Below are positions 45,501 through 52,395 of a DNA stretch of 64,000 bases, one piece after another. Positions within the stretch are counted from its first letter, which is position 1, and every line of letters starts with the position of its first letter. This DNA comes from Sinomicrobium weinanense (GTDB taxonomy: Bacteria; Bacteroidota; Bacteroidia; Flavobacteriales; Flavobacteriaceae). Position numbers and translations under genes: made by a program. The DNA is taken from the NCBI RefSeq assembly GCF_018863395.1, contig NZ_JAHKRR010000005.1:1-64000 (forward strand). The letters are read 5' to 3'. The notes below the pieces were generated by a model. It did not search any database. It worked only from the letters and a program-made list of their open reading frames with translations, and was not told where the DNA came from.

Positions 45501-46831
45501 GTTGAAGTATTCCGGCCCCCGCCCTCACCATTGGGTATTCTTTGCAGGGAATGGTTGTCCTTATTTCCCAGTTCGCCTTCGTTCACCTGGGGTTCACCAG
45601 GATTCAGCAGGGTCAGTATTTCTGTATCATCGCCATCATTGGTATCGTAGGCAATGGCATCCAGCAGGCTGTCCGTAGTGATGGATGTTCCGTCCGGAAA
45701 GTCGGAAGCGCTTCCGGAATACAGTGCTACGGCATCGGCTCCGTTTTGCAGGGTATTTCCCGGAAATACCAGGGAAACATTAGCCACAGCCTCGTTGCCC
45801 AGTACAAAATAACCATTGTCATCCGTAGTGTACCCGCTCAGATCGAATGTCTTGTAACTTACATCTGTTGAGCCATTATACAATACCAGCGTCAGCCCGT
45901 CCAGGGAAGTATTTCCCGTTCCGCCGTCATATAGTTCTATAAATTCGGCAGCATCACTGCCCGGCGTATCGGCGTCTATTTCGTTGATGAGTACATGGAC
46001 CTCAGGTTCGGGCTCAGGAGAGGGTGTGCCATTCCCAAAACGGTCTTCGGCCTGTGGTCCGCCCCAAACGGAAGTGGCAAAAGCAGGGTTATCGATAAAA
46101 GGGTTCCGGTTGCCCTGTAAATTCTCCAGTATGCCATTGCGGTTCAGTTCGTATTCCGACACCGGGTCTTCCGCATTCCATTCCAGGAAAACATCCATCA
46201 TATCACTGCTGTAGGTTTGCGATCCCACCCCTACGGCAGACGGGAGGCAACGGTCTCCATACCGGAGGTACATATACATAATCATCCGGGCTACATCGCC
46301 TTTCCATTCATCACCGGGATACCAGGAATTATTGATCTTCCTGGCATTCCCGCTGGCATCTTCAAAAGGAAGGTTTCCTCTCTGTGAGTTCATATTTACA
46401 TCTGAAGCCCGCAGATGGTGTGCATCAGAGCCCGGGCCCGAAGTGCCAAGGTTAGGGTTCCCCAACGATTTGGCAAACACGTGTTCACGGTTCCAGTCGC
46501 CCGTATTTCCGCCATTGCGGTCCTTGTCGCGTGTGCGGTCGGTCTGCAGGTTTCCGTCGTTATCGTTATACCCGTAAATGAGGAATACGTTTTCCGGGTT
46601 GTCCGGATCGAGGTCCGTTTGCTTCAATGCTTCCCAGACTCCCGGGGTATAGCTCAATTCGATAGTGTGAGTTCTGGTGATCAATGCAGCAAGTTCGGTT
46701 TTCAGATCATTTCCCGCTTTGGAAATGTCCGTTCCGTTGTAGTAAGAAGGTACTTGTGCCCACAGCGAAAAACTGTTGAGCATAAGGCCCATAGTAAGGG
46801 CACATAATTTGGCAGCGTAAAGTTTCATCAT
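42518..46831 (-). CDS. Secreted multidomain nuclease: EndoI, two LTD, OB fold, EEP, SprB-like repeats, T9SS signal
   Basis: Protein of 1437 residues. Signal peptide (1-25). Endonuclease I domain (about 35-250) with NREHVFAKSLGNPNLG and DAHHLRASDVNMNSQRGNLPF. Two lamin-tail domains (about 279-440 and 465-630) repeat with a period of 186 residues. An OB-fold YhcR-like domain (about 650-845) follows. An endonuclease/exonuclease/phosphatase domain (about 850-1165) has LDVAAWNIEWFGDE, VEEISD, GDYNDD and TSDHFPVSARF. Two SprB/PKD-like repeats (about 1165-1320, CHGNEDGRATVEVSGGVLPY) precede the C-terminal sorting domain (about 1357-1437) of type IX secretion, ending KKILKL. It is exported to the surface or medium and probably degrades extracellular DNA for nutrients. 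Confidence 0.92.
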   Translation of the reverse strand: MMKLYAAKLCALTMGLMLNSFSLWAQVPSYYNGTDISKAGNDLKTELAALITRTHTIELSYTPGVWEALKQTDLDPDNPENVFLIYGYNDNDGNLQTDRTRDKDRNGGNTGDWNREHVFAKSLGNPNLGTSGPGSDAHHLRASDVNMNSQRGNLPFEDASGNARKINNSWYPGDEWKGDVARMIMYMYLRYGDRCLPSAVGVGSQTYSSDMMDVFLEWNAEDPVSEYELNRNGILENLQGNRNPFIDNPAFATSVWGGPQAEDRFGNGTPSPEPEPEVHVLINEIDADTPGSDAAEFIELYDGGTGNTSLDGLTLVLYNGSTDVSYKTFDLSGYTTDDNGYFVLGNEAVANVSLVFPGNTLQNGADAVALYSGSASDFPDGTSITTDSLLDAIAYDTNDGDDTEILTLLNPGEPQVNEGELGNKDNHSLQRIPNGEGGGRNTSTYSPAIPTPGASNNNGGTGRTGIFINEIDADTPGSDASEFIELYDGGTGNTPLDGLVLVLYNGSTDVSYATFDLNGYSTDANGYFVLGNEAVANVSLVFPGNTLQNGADAVALYSGSASDFPNGTPITTDSLQDAIAYDTNDDDDAEILTLLNAGEPQVNEGELGDKDNHSLQRIPNGEGGPRNTSTYMPAIPTPGTLNGGTDEPTESVTIAEARSLPDGTTVTVSGVLTVSDQFAGSAYIQDNTGAIAVFDQSVHGDGVFQVGDSLSLTGTRSSYNDQLQISPVSSVTGYGMANTPVEPVEITLGEMGEHPGELVRIVNVTFPTPGDMLFGNSNYMLSDSTGSGELRIDNDAEGIVGLAQPDTCSGITGVVGRFRDIFQLLPRMKTDLPCAEEYIPGGDDLDIPKDETLDVAAWNIEWFGDESNSPAAGDPDSDMIQKDSVKAILAAMDADLIAVEEISDDALFAQMVSEMDGYAYVLSDHTSYPNDPGVKQKVGFIYKTSTVSPVETKPLLASVHPYYNGGDDSALADYPDDPTRFFASGRLPFLMTANVTIGGATEQINFIALHARANSSNGAQSRYDMRKYDVEMLKDSLDAMYADANLVVLGDYNDDVDETVADGVNTTTTTYETYVNDMAGYNVVSLSLSEENFRSYVFRENMIDHIMVSNELNDNFIDGSVRVGYEFYDSDYTNTTSDHFPVSARFRMQALELARTEVTDATCHGNEDGRATVEVSGGVLPYTYTWSNGGDTATVEGLSAGTYTVTVTDAKGAQVETEVEIGEPEAITFTLEGDEKVYPGYGPEETAVLSATVSGGTPGYTYLWSTGDTESEITVKPQETTVYTLTITDAGGCTSTGEITVEAEDILCGNDGFFNKIRICYKGKALCLSEIAAEQLLRLGAELGSCGDASEAVISGVFVLPNPVIRDADIVLQSSAEIIVKIQLYDRSGNLVYTDEKTISQGRNRIGVDFSGYRRGIYICKLLPEGGRAITKKILKL
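45137..45784. repeat. 558-bp internal duplication in the nuclease gene
   Basis: The two lamin-tail domain segments repeat at a spacing of 558 bp (186 codons). A stretch of 90 bp (45137-45226) is identical to 45695-45784, and the remainder is only slightly diverged, suggesting a recent duplication or ongoing gene conversion. Confidence 0.85.
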
Positions 46832-47151
46832 AAATTAGCGTTTTTTTAACATCATCAAAACTACTAATAATATATCAAAAGCTCTTACAGGAAAGTAAGG
46901 TTTATCCTTAAGATAACATTTGCTTTACACTATTTTCCGGAAATCATTTTTTGTTATATCCCAGGAGGAAATAATCATATAAGACCACCTTATTTCTGCG
47001 GAAATCTGCGATGATCTGCGCTATCTGCGGGAGAAATTTTAGGTCGCAGATCACGCAGATTTATATATTTTTTCGGAGATGCCGTGACTTTTTACGGGCT
47101 GGTTTATTATCACAAAGACACTAAGGTTACGGTTCCGTTCACAAAAATCGC
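46832..47151. other. 320-base spacer; inverted AATCTGCG word repeat
   Basis: No gene. At 46995-47030 the words TCTGCGGAAATCTGCGATGA and TCTGCGCTATCTGCGG form a left arm; 47045-47062, CGCAGATCACGCAGATTT, is the complementary right arm. CACAAAGACACTAAGG (47113-47128) is another typical dispersed word. The rest is AT-rich and unremarkable. Confidence 0.55.
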
Positions 47152-48126
47152 TTATGCGTTTAGCACCACTCCTTTAAACTTTTCGCGATAAGAGATAGGT
47201 GTGGTCCCGGTGTTCTTTCTGAATAGTTTACGGAAAGATTTTTCGTCCCTGTACCCTACTTCGAGCATGACCTCCATAATACTCTTATTGGTCTGTTCCA
47301 GCATTTTCTTGGCTGCCTCCATACGTATTTTTTGCAGATACACTATGGGGGTAACTCCTGTGGCTTTCTTAAAACGGCGTACCATATTGCGACGGCTGGA
47401 CGGCACTTCGCTGACGATCTCTTCTATGGTATGTATTTCGGGATACATTTCGTGTATGTATTGCTCAATACCTTTTACCAGCTCGTCCCCATGGTCGCGA
47501 TTGGGGGTAAACGTTCCGTAGCAGGCCTGTTGCTCGCGGTCCATATCAATGGCGAACATCTTGGAAATATAAATAGCTGTTTCTATCCCGCAATATTTCT
47601 TGATCAGGTGAAGCATCAGGTGAAAGCTGTTGGTTGCCCCACCACTGGTATAAACGCCCCCGTCCTCGGTGAGTATTTCCCTGGCTTGCAACAACACGTT
47701 CGGAAAGCTGTTCGCAAAGGCCGTAGTAGCATTGATATGAGTAGTTGCTTTCCTTCCGTTAAGCAGGCCCGATGCCCCAAGGAGAAAAGCCCCGGTACAA
47801 AAACTGGCGATCTCCACTCCCTGTTTGTACTGCCCATGCAACCACTGGATCATTTCCCGGTTTTCCGAAATGAGCGTTCTGATATCTTCAGATGCAAAAG
47901 CAGGTATGAGGATCAGGTCTGTACGCTCTACCTCCGTTACGGGTTTTGTAATATAATCGCTATATCCATGCTTGTTTCGGCTTTCTTCGCCATAAAGCAG
48001 TTGAATATCGAAAAAAGGTGTTTTGCCAGCTTCCGTAAAATAGCGGTTTACCGACTGAAAAACATCCAGCATGGCAGCCACACTGAGCAGGCGGTGGTGG
48101 GATGTTAATAGAATAGATAATTCCAT
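47152..48126 (-). CDS. GlxA-type AraC regulator with DJ-1/PfpI-like domain
   Basis: Transcription factor of 324 residues: N-terminal class I amidotransferase-like (DJ-1/PfpI) domain (about 1-180), with FCTGAFLLGASGLLNGRKATTH holding a Cys in the nucleophile elbow position, and C-terminal AraC HTH (about 225-320), with EVPSSRRNMVRRFKKATGVTP and EVGYRDEKSFRKLFRKNTGTTP. The likely ligand is a small metabolite. No neighbour on the same strand; it is not part of an obvious operon. Confidence 0.9.
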   Translation of the reverse strand: MELSILLTSHHRLLSVAAMLDVFQSVNRYFTEAGKTPFFDIQLLYGEESRNKHGYSDYITKPVTEVERTDLILIPAFASEDIRTLISENREMIQWLHGQYKQGVEIASFCTGAFLLGASGLLNGRKATTHINATTAFANSFPNVLLQAREILTEDGGVYTSGGATNSFHLMLHLIKKYCGIETAIYISKMFAIDMDREQQACYGTFTPNRDHGDELVKGIEQYIHEMYPEIHTIEEIVSEVPSSRRNMVRRFKKATGVTPIVYLQKIRMEAAKKMLEQTNKSIMEVMLEVGYRDEKSFRKLFRKNTGTTPISYREKFKGVVLNA

Positions 48127-48357
48127 GGGGTGTATTGGTTTTTATTTAGATTGTACGAAATTAAAACTTCGCCCTTTAAATTGAGCTACATTCGGAAATC
48201 TGTTTAATTGTAGTACAAACAATTAAATAACAGTTCTTTATTTCTCCTCAAAAAAGTCTCTAAAGATACAATTTTGTCCCGAATACCCCTATAAAATGGC
48301 GGGATAAGCACCGCAAAGGAAAAGATAACTCCTTTAATTTAGCAAAAAAAGTTATTT

Positions 48358-48762
48358 ATGAAACTCATACCCTACCTTCAATTTCAAGGAAATTGTGAAA
48401 AGGCCCTTCAGTGGTACCAGTCCATTTTTGGCGGTGACATTAAACTGAACCGTTATAGTGAGGCCCCCATGGATATCCCGGAAAACTACAAAAACAAGAT
48501 ATTACATGCCGATTTTACCTTTGAGGATAATACCATACTGGCATGTGACAGTTTTCCCGGGGGACAGATATCCAATTCCAACGGCATTGCCATGACCTTG
48601 CAATTCACCGATGAAAAACAAGCGGAAAAGATCTTCAACAAACTGGCTGAAGGCGGAAAGATCACCATACCCTTCCAAAAACAGTTCTGGAATGCTTACT
48701 TCGGCCAATTGGAGGACAGATATGGCAAATTATGGATGATAAATTCCCCTCAGGAAGAATAA
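48358..48762 (+). CDS. VOC family protein, PhnB-like
   Basis: Protein of 134 residues with the glyoxalase/bleomycin-resistance fold of the PhnB branch: YLQFQGNCEKALQWYQSIFG at the start, GQLEDRYGKLWMINSP at the end. Function unknown; the family includes 3-demethylubiquinone methyltransferase-like and resistance proteins, but no catalytic claim is safe. It begins a run of small enzyme-fold genes. Confidence 0.85.
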   Translation: MKLIPYLQFQGNCEKALQWYQSIFGGDIKLNRYSEAPMDIPENYKNKILHADFTFEDNTILACDSFPGGQISNSNGIAMTLQFTDEKQAEKIFNKLAEGGKITIPFQKQFWNAYFGQLEDRYGKLWMINSPQEE

Positions 48763-48837
48763 ACGGATATACGGGTGTGCCGATGTTGAGGTGTAACCAA
48801 AACCCTTGAAAACGAACAGAAAAGTTTCTGACAAAAC

Positions 48838-48868
48838 TGTAACATTTTCTGAAAATCTATCACTAATA
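48838..48868 (+). promoter_or_regulatory. 31-bp repeated element, copy 1
   Basis: Starts TGTAACATTT and ends ACTAATA; located 40 bases before the AHSA1-like gene (48908). A second copy of the same length (24 of 31 bases identical, no gap) lies at 49719-49749 before another small gene. It is probably a shared promoter or operator. Confidence 0.4.
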
Positions 48869-48907
48869 CTAAGAAAATGTTTAAACCAATTTAATATATT
48901 CACAAAA

Positions 48908-49336
48908 ATGACAAATATTGAACATATCAATTATATTAAGACACCCGCAGCTAAGGTATACGAAGCTCTTACCACCGAGAAAGGGCTCTCCGAAGTATGG
49001 ACCAGGGAACTGAAAGTAAAGCCCGAGATAAATTTTATCAATGAGTTTGATTTCGATGACGGTTACGCAACCAAAATGCAAATAAAGCATCTAACGAAGA
49101 ACAGGAGAATAGAATGGGCCTGTGTGGAGTCCGACCCCGAATGGATAGGTACCTCGGTGATCTTTGACCTTACCGAAAAGAACGGGGTAACCACGGTGAT
49201 ACTCAATCATGCAAACTGGAAGGACGTAACCGAATTCTACCGATGGTGCAACTATAACTGGGGCATGTTTCTCCTGAGCCTTAAAGAATATTGTGAAGAC
49301 GGAAAAGGCACCCCGTTCCAGGAGCGTAAGTTTTAA
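48908..49336 (+). CDS. AHSA1/SRPBCC family protein
   Basis: Protein of 142 residues of the activator-of-Hsp90-ATPase-like SRPBCC group: NYIKTPAAKVYEALTTEKGLSEVWT, FDFDDGYATKMQIKHL, and a C-terminal Trp-rich helix (FYRWCNYNWGMFLLSLKEYC). It probably binds a hydrophobic ligand. The frame opens at 48806 with a TTG, but ATG 48908 (MTNIEHINYIKTP) fits the family. Confidence 0.85.
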   Translation: MTNIEHINYIKTPAAKVYEALTTEKGLSEVWTRELKVKPEINFINEFDFDDGYATKMQIKHLTKNRRIEWACVESDPEWIGTSVIFDLTEKNGVTTVILNHANWKDVTEFYRWCNYNWGMFLLSLKEYCEDGKGTPFQERKF

Positions 49337-49379
49337 ACACAAAAAAACGGGAGCCCCTATCCATAAAAAATGGCAAGTT

Positions 49380-49715
49380 ATGCCCATACTACATTGTTTT
49401 GTAAAGCAAAAAGATGTTCCGGAACTCCTGTTGGATTCCATAGTAAAGGAATGGGGCATGCGTATCGGTGTGGCGGATAATGACATATGTATAAACATGG
49501 TGAGTGGTTTTGTACAGGCGGGAAAGTCCTATGCCATACTGGCCAATCTTTACCTCCCGGCACTCTGGTCCGACCAGGATGTCCGAAACATCCAGCAGAG
49601 CCTCCTGGAAGTCCTTTCCGGGAACTTTCATGTCCGGGAAGAGGATATATTTATCATGACATCCATAATACAATCGGGCCATGTTGTGGAAAACGGACAG
49701 ATTATTACATGGTAA
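49380..49715 (+). CDS. Tautomerase-superfamily-like protein
   Basis: Protein of 111 residues beginning Met-Pro (MPILHCFVKQKDVPE), as in the tautomerase superfamily where Pro1 is the catalytic base. It seems to hold two beta-alpha-beta units: residues 2-60 and 61-111, as in fused-monomer members. I start at ATG 49380; an upstream frame from 49293 would overlap the AHSA1 gene. Family placement is by pattern and not certain; substrate unknown. Confidence 0.5.
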   Translation: MPILHCFVKQKDVPELLLDSIVKEWGMRIGVADNDICINMVSGFVQAGKSYAILANLYLPALWSDQDVRNIQQSLLEVLSGNFHVREEDIFIMTSIIQSGHVVENGQIITW

Positions 49716-49718
49716 AAT

Positions 49719-49749
49719 TGTAACATTTCCCACAAAATTATGACTAATA
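49719..49749 (+). promoter_or_regulatory. 31-bp repeated element, copy 2
   Basis: Same element as at 48838-48868, including TGTAACATTT and ACTAATA. It overlaps an ATG at 49740, which supports the later ATG 49773 as the true start of the next gene. Confidence 0.4.
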
Positions 49750-49772
49750 GATACATCCCAAAAAGTACGACT

Positions 49773-50006
49773 ATGCCTGTATTTCAATTTAAACCCACTG
49801 TGGAGATCTTCCGGACCAATGTCCCCGACAAGACACTGGCCAATAAAGTCATATCGGTATTGTACAATTATTTCCCGGATACACAGATAAATTTCGACCT
49901 GGAAGATTGTGACAGGATCCTGCGGGTGGAGGGAAACATTATTGATGTTAAAAAAGTTACGGATATCCTACATTCCCTCCAGGTTGATGCCGAATTACTT
50001 CCTTAG
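49773..50006 (+). CDS. Small HMA-fold-like protein, paralogue A
   Basis: Protein of 77 residues with the order strand-helix-strand-strand-helix-strand expected of a ferredoxin-like (HMA-like) fold but without the CxxC metal motif. Core: VEIFRTNV, then INFDLEDCDRILRVEG (residues 39-54). A paralogue of the same length lies at 52059-52292 with INFDLEDRDRILRVEG. ATG 49740 would add 11 residues; ATG 49773 matches the paralogue. Function unknown, possibly a small partner-binding domain. Confidence 0.7.
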   Translation: MPVFQFKPTVEIFRTNVPDKTLANKVISVLYNYFPDTQINFDLEDCDRILRVEGNIIDVKKVTDILHSLQVDAELLP

Positions 50007-50052
50007 CGGCCGGAACACATCTTAAGCTGAGCACTAATAGGATTCGAAGTTC

Positions 50053-50119
50053 AAGGTTTAAGGTTGCAGGTTAGAGGTTGAATTAGTAGGAGTTTAACCT
50101 GTAACTTGCAACCTGCAAC
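50053..50119. repeat. Inverted word repeat (GGTTGCA words)
   Basis: AAGGTTTAAGGTTGCAGGTT (50053-50072) on the left and TTAACCTGTAACTTGCAACC (50094-50113) with CTGCAAC on the right. The GGTTGCAGGTT core pairs with AACCTGCAAC. Lies in a spacer before the AraC gene. Confidence 0.6.
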
Positions 50120-50121
50120 AC

Positions 50122-50190
50122 TAAATACCCGATCCAATACCGATCACTGCTTACTGAATACCGACCACTGAATACTGTTCACCGAATACT
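50122..50190. repeat. Word array ACTGAATACCG
   Basis: Degenerate tandem words: TACCGATCACTG, CTTACTGAATACCGACCACT, GAATACTG, TTCACCGAATACT. Same word family as at 31312-31503 and 39244-39300. Confidence 0.55.
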
Positions 50191-50233
50191 ATATCCCGTT
50201 TCTTTTCGTTCTATTGCCATACCCCTTCCGGAC

Positions 50234-51181
50234 ATGGAATACATAGAGTACAAGCCACACCCCTCACTGTCGGAATATATAGAGTGCTTCTGGGCAACAG
50301 ACGTACACAACACGATCTCTTCGAGAGAAGTGGAATCGTTTATCCCGGACGGCAATATAGAACTTGTATTTAACTTCGGGGACGATCTTACGGAGTTCAT
50401 GGACGGCAAACGGGAATCGGTAAGAGGATCACATGTTTCGGGCATTCGAAACAAGTCTGCTCATGTGGTCCTGCCCGAAAGGCTTAAATTCTTTTGCGTG
50501 AGGTTCAAACCCGGTGGTTCTTATCCGTTTTTCGGCATCCCGGCACATTTATTTGCCTATGCCAACTATCCACTCGACGCTTTTCTGGGCAGGGAATACC
50601 GTTTACTGGAAGAACAGGTCTACGAAGCTCCCGACGATACTACCAGGATTGGCCTGATTGAAAATTTTCTGTTGAAAAAGCTGCAAAACACAGGTGTTAT
50701 AGCGGACTATTATTTTGTAAAATCCTGTATGCACAGCCTGTTTCTGGATACTTCACTGAGAATAAACGAACTGAGCCGAAAATTCCATTCCAACTATAAG
50801 ACCATAGAACGCAAATTCAAAAAAGTTACCGGGCTGAGCCCCTCCGAACTGGTTAAAATAAAGCGGGTCAACAATGCCGTGCAGTTCATGCACTCTTCCA
50901 ACGCCATTTCCCTGACGGAAACGGCTTATGCCTGCGGGTATTACGATCAATCCCATTTTATCCGGGAATTCAAACAGGTCACGGAGCTCGCTCCCAGGGA
51001 GTTCCTGAAAAAAGAGTTTGCCGTGGTCCAATCTACCGAAGGTATTGATTTTTCCTGCCGTATCGTTGTCGAAATAGTACAATTTCTGCAATCCACTGAT
51101 TCCTATGTTTGCCTGAAAACTGATAAAAACAGGCAAATTCATGAAAAAACTCATCGCCGTAGCCTTCCTGACGGGTATTAA
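50234..51181 (+). CDS. AraC family regulator (DUF6597 N terminus)
   Basis: Protein of 315 residues: N-terminal sensing domain (1-130) with the pattern YKPHPSLSEYIECFWA...PDGNIELVFNFGD typical of DUF6597, and C-terminal AraC HTH (about 165-270) with LSRKFHSNYKTIERKFKKVTGLSPSELVK and ACGYYDQSHFIREFKQVTELAPREF. Its end overlaps the next gene by 41 bases, so both are probably on one mRNA and the regulator may control it. Confidence 0.88.
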   Translation: MEYIEYKPHPSLSEYIECFWATDVHNTISSREVESFIPDGNIELVFNFGDDLTEFMDGKRESVRGSHVSGIRNKSAHVVLPERLKFFCVRFKPGGSYPFFGIPAHLFAYANYPLDAFLGREYRLLEEQVYEAPDDTTRIGLIENFLLKKLQNTGVIADYYFVKSCMHSLFLDTSLRINELSRKFHSNYKTIERKFKKVTGLSPSELVKIKRVNNAVQFMHSSNAISLTETAYACGYYDQSHFIREFKQVTELAPREFLKKEFAVVQSTEGIDFSCRIVVEIVQFLQSTDSYVCLKTDKNRQIHEKTHRRSLPDGY

Positions 51182-52004
51182 TATCGGCTACGCCCAACTC
51201 AAAGACGGATTGTCCGTCTCATCTTCGCTGCTGTCGAAAAACGACAGAACGGGAATAAACAGATCCGGATTTTCCTTTCAAAAAACCTTTCCCGTAAACG
51301 AAAAAGGGAACGCCATTCTGGTAGGAGCAAACTATACACTTTCGGCATTTGATTTTGAAGAAGGGCGCCAATCTTTTTCAACCTCCACGTTGGAAAGGTT
51401 CCACACTGCTACCCTGAAAGCCGGATACCTCAAGATCTTTAACCCCAAATGGAGCCTTATGGCGGTTGCGGAACCGGGTATTTCCTCCAATCTGGACGGG
51501 GCCGTGAAATTCAGGGACTTTAGTCTCACAGCCTATGTGGTGGCTACCATGTCTAATAAAGACCATACCTCATTTTTTTCCTTCGGGATGGCCTATGACA
51601 TGCAACTGGGATTTCCAGTGGGAGTCGTTTCCTACCACAGGATCGTCAACGAAAAATGGTCGTATCACCTCGGCGTGCCCAGCTTCTATCTCAACTACAA
51701 TATCAGTAAACGCAGTGCCATACAACCCTTTGCCAAACTAGACTGGACCCTGGCCAATATCAGCAAGCCCGTACTGCCCGACCAGGAAAAGAAAAAGAAC
51801 AGGCTCTCCCATCTTGCAGTGATCGGCGGACTGGGATATCATTACAGGATCGGGAAATCTTTTTCCCTGTTTGCCGAAGGGGGATATTCCATTTTCAATG
51901 AATTACAGATACAAAACTATAAGATCGACGACAACACCCTCTACGATTTCGACATGAAAAATTCGCTTTATATAAACGCTGGCATCCGTTATACTTTAGA
52001 CTAA
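51141..52004 (+). CDS. Probable outer-membrane protein (DUF6268-like)
   Basis: Protein of 287 residues with a signal peptide (1-18, GINIGYAQ) and a long run of amphipathic strands (for example LVGANYTLSAFDF, GLGYHYRIGKSFSLFAEGGYS) ending in an aromatic strand (YINAGIRYTLD). This is a beta-barrel pattern. I believe it belongs to DUF6268, function unknown. The gene starts inside the end of the AraC gene. Confidence 0.6.
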   Translation: MKKLIAVAFLTGINIGYAQLKDGLSVSSSLLSKNDRTGINRSGFSFQKTFPVNEKGNAILVGANYTLSAFDFEEGRQSFSTSTLERFHTATLKAGYLKIFNPKWSLMAVAEPGISSNLDGAVKFRDFSLTAYVVATMSNKDHTSFFSFGMAYDMQLGFPVGVVSYHRIVNEKWSYHLGVPSFYLNYNISKRSAIQPFAKLDWTLANISKPVLPDQEKKKNRLSHLAVIGGLGYHYRIGKSFSLFAEGGYSIFNELQIQNYKIDDNTLYDFDMKNSLYINAGIRYTLD

Positions 52005-52058
52005 AATGTATTTCTGATAAAAGCCGGTTTTGACCTTTCCTTTATTTATACTGAAAAG

Positions 52059-52292
52059 ATGAAGATAACTACACATACCATCGTAGAGATCTTTAAAACC
52101 GATGTTAATGACGTCACTACGGCAGACCATTGTATCCTGGTATTGTCACATCATTTTCCCAATACCCGCATCAATTTCGACCTGGAGGACCGGGACCGGA
52201 TACTCAGGGTAGAAGGATATCATATCGATATCCGCAGGATCATTGATCTGCTCGCCGACATGAAGGTACGCTGCTCCCTTTATCTGGGCTGA
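52059..52292 (+). CDS. Small HMA-fold-like protein, paralogue B
   Basis: Protein of 77 residues, paralogue of the product of 49773-50006. Shared core VEIF(R/K)T(N/D)V and INFDLED(C/R)DRILRVEG. The Cys in the first is Arg here. It follows the outer-membrane protein gene by 54 bases, so it may belong to the same transcript. Unknown function. Confidence 0.7.
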   Translation: MKITTHTIVEIFKTDVNDVTTADHCILVLSHHFPNTRINFDLEDRDRILRVEGYHIDIRRIIDLLADMKVRCSLYLG

Positions 52293-52395
52293 CGGGCCCG
52301 TTCTCTAAAAGTTAAAAAGGAGATCGGCTATGGTTATTCTATATAATAATGAATACATTAGCAGGATACAGACCCCATGATCTAAAAAATTTCTC

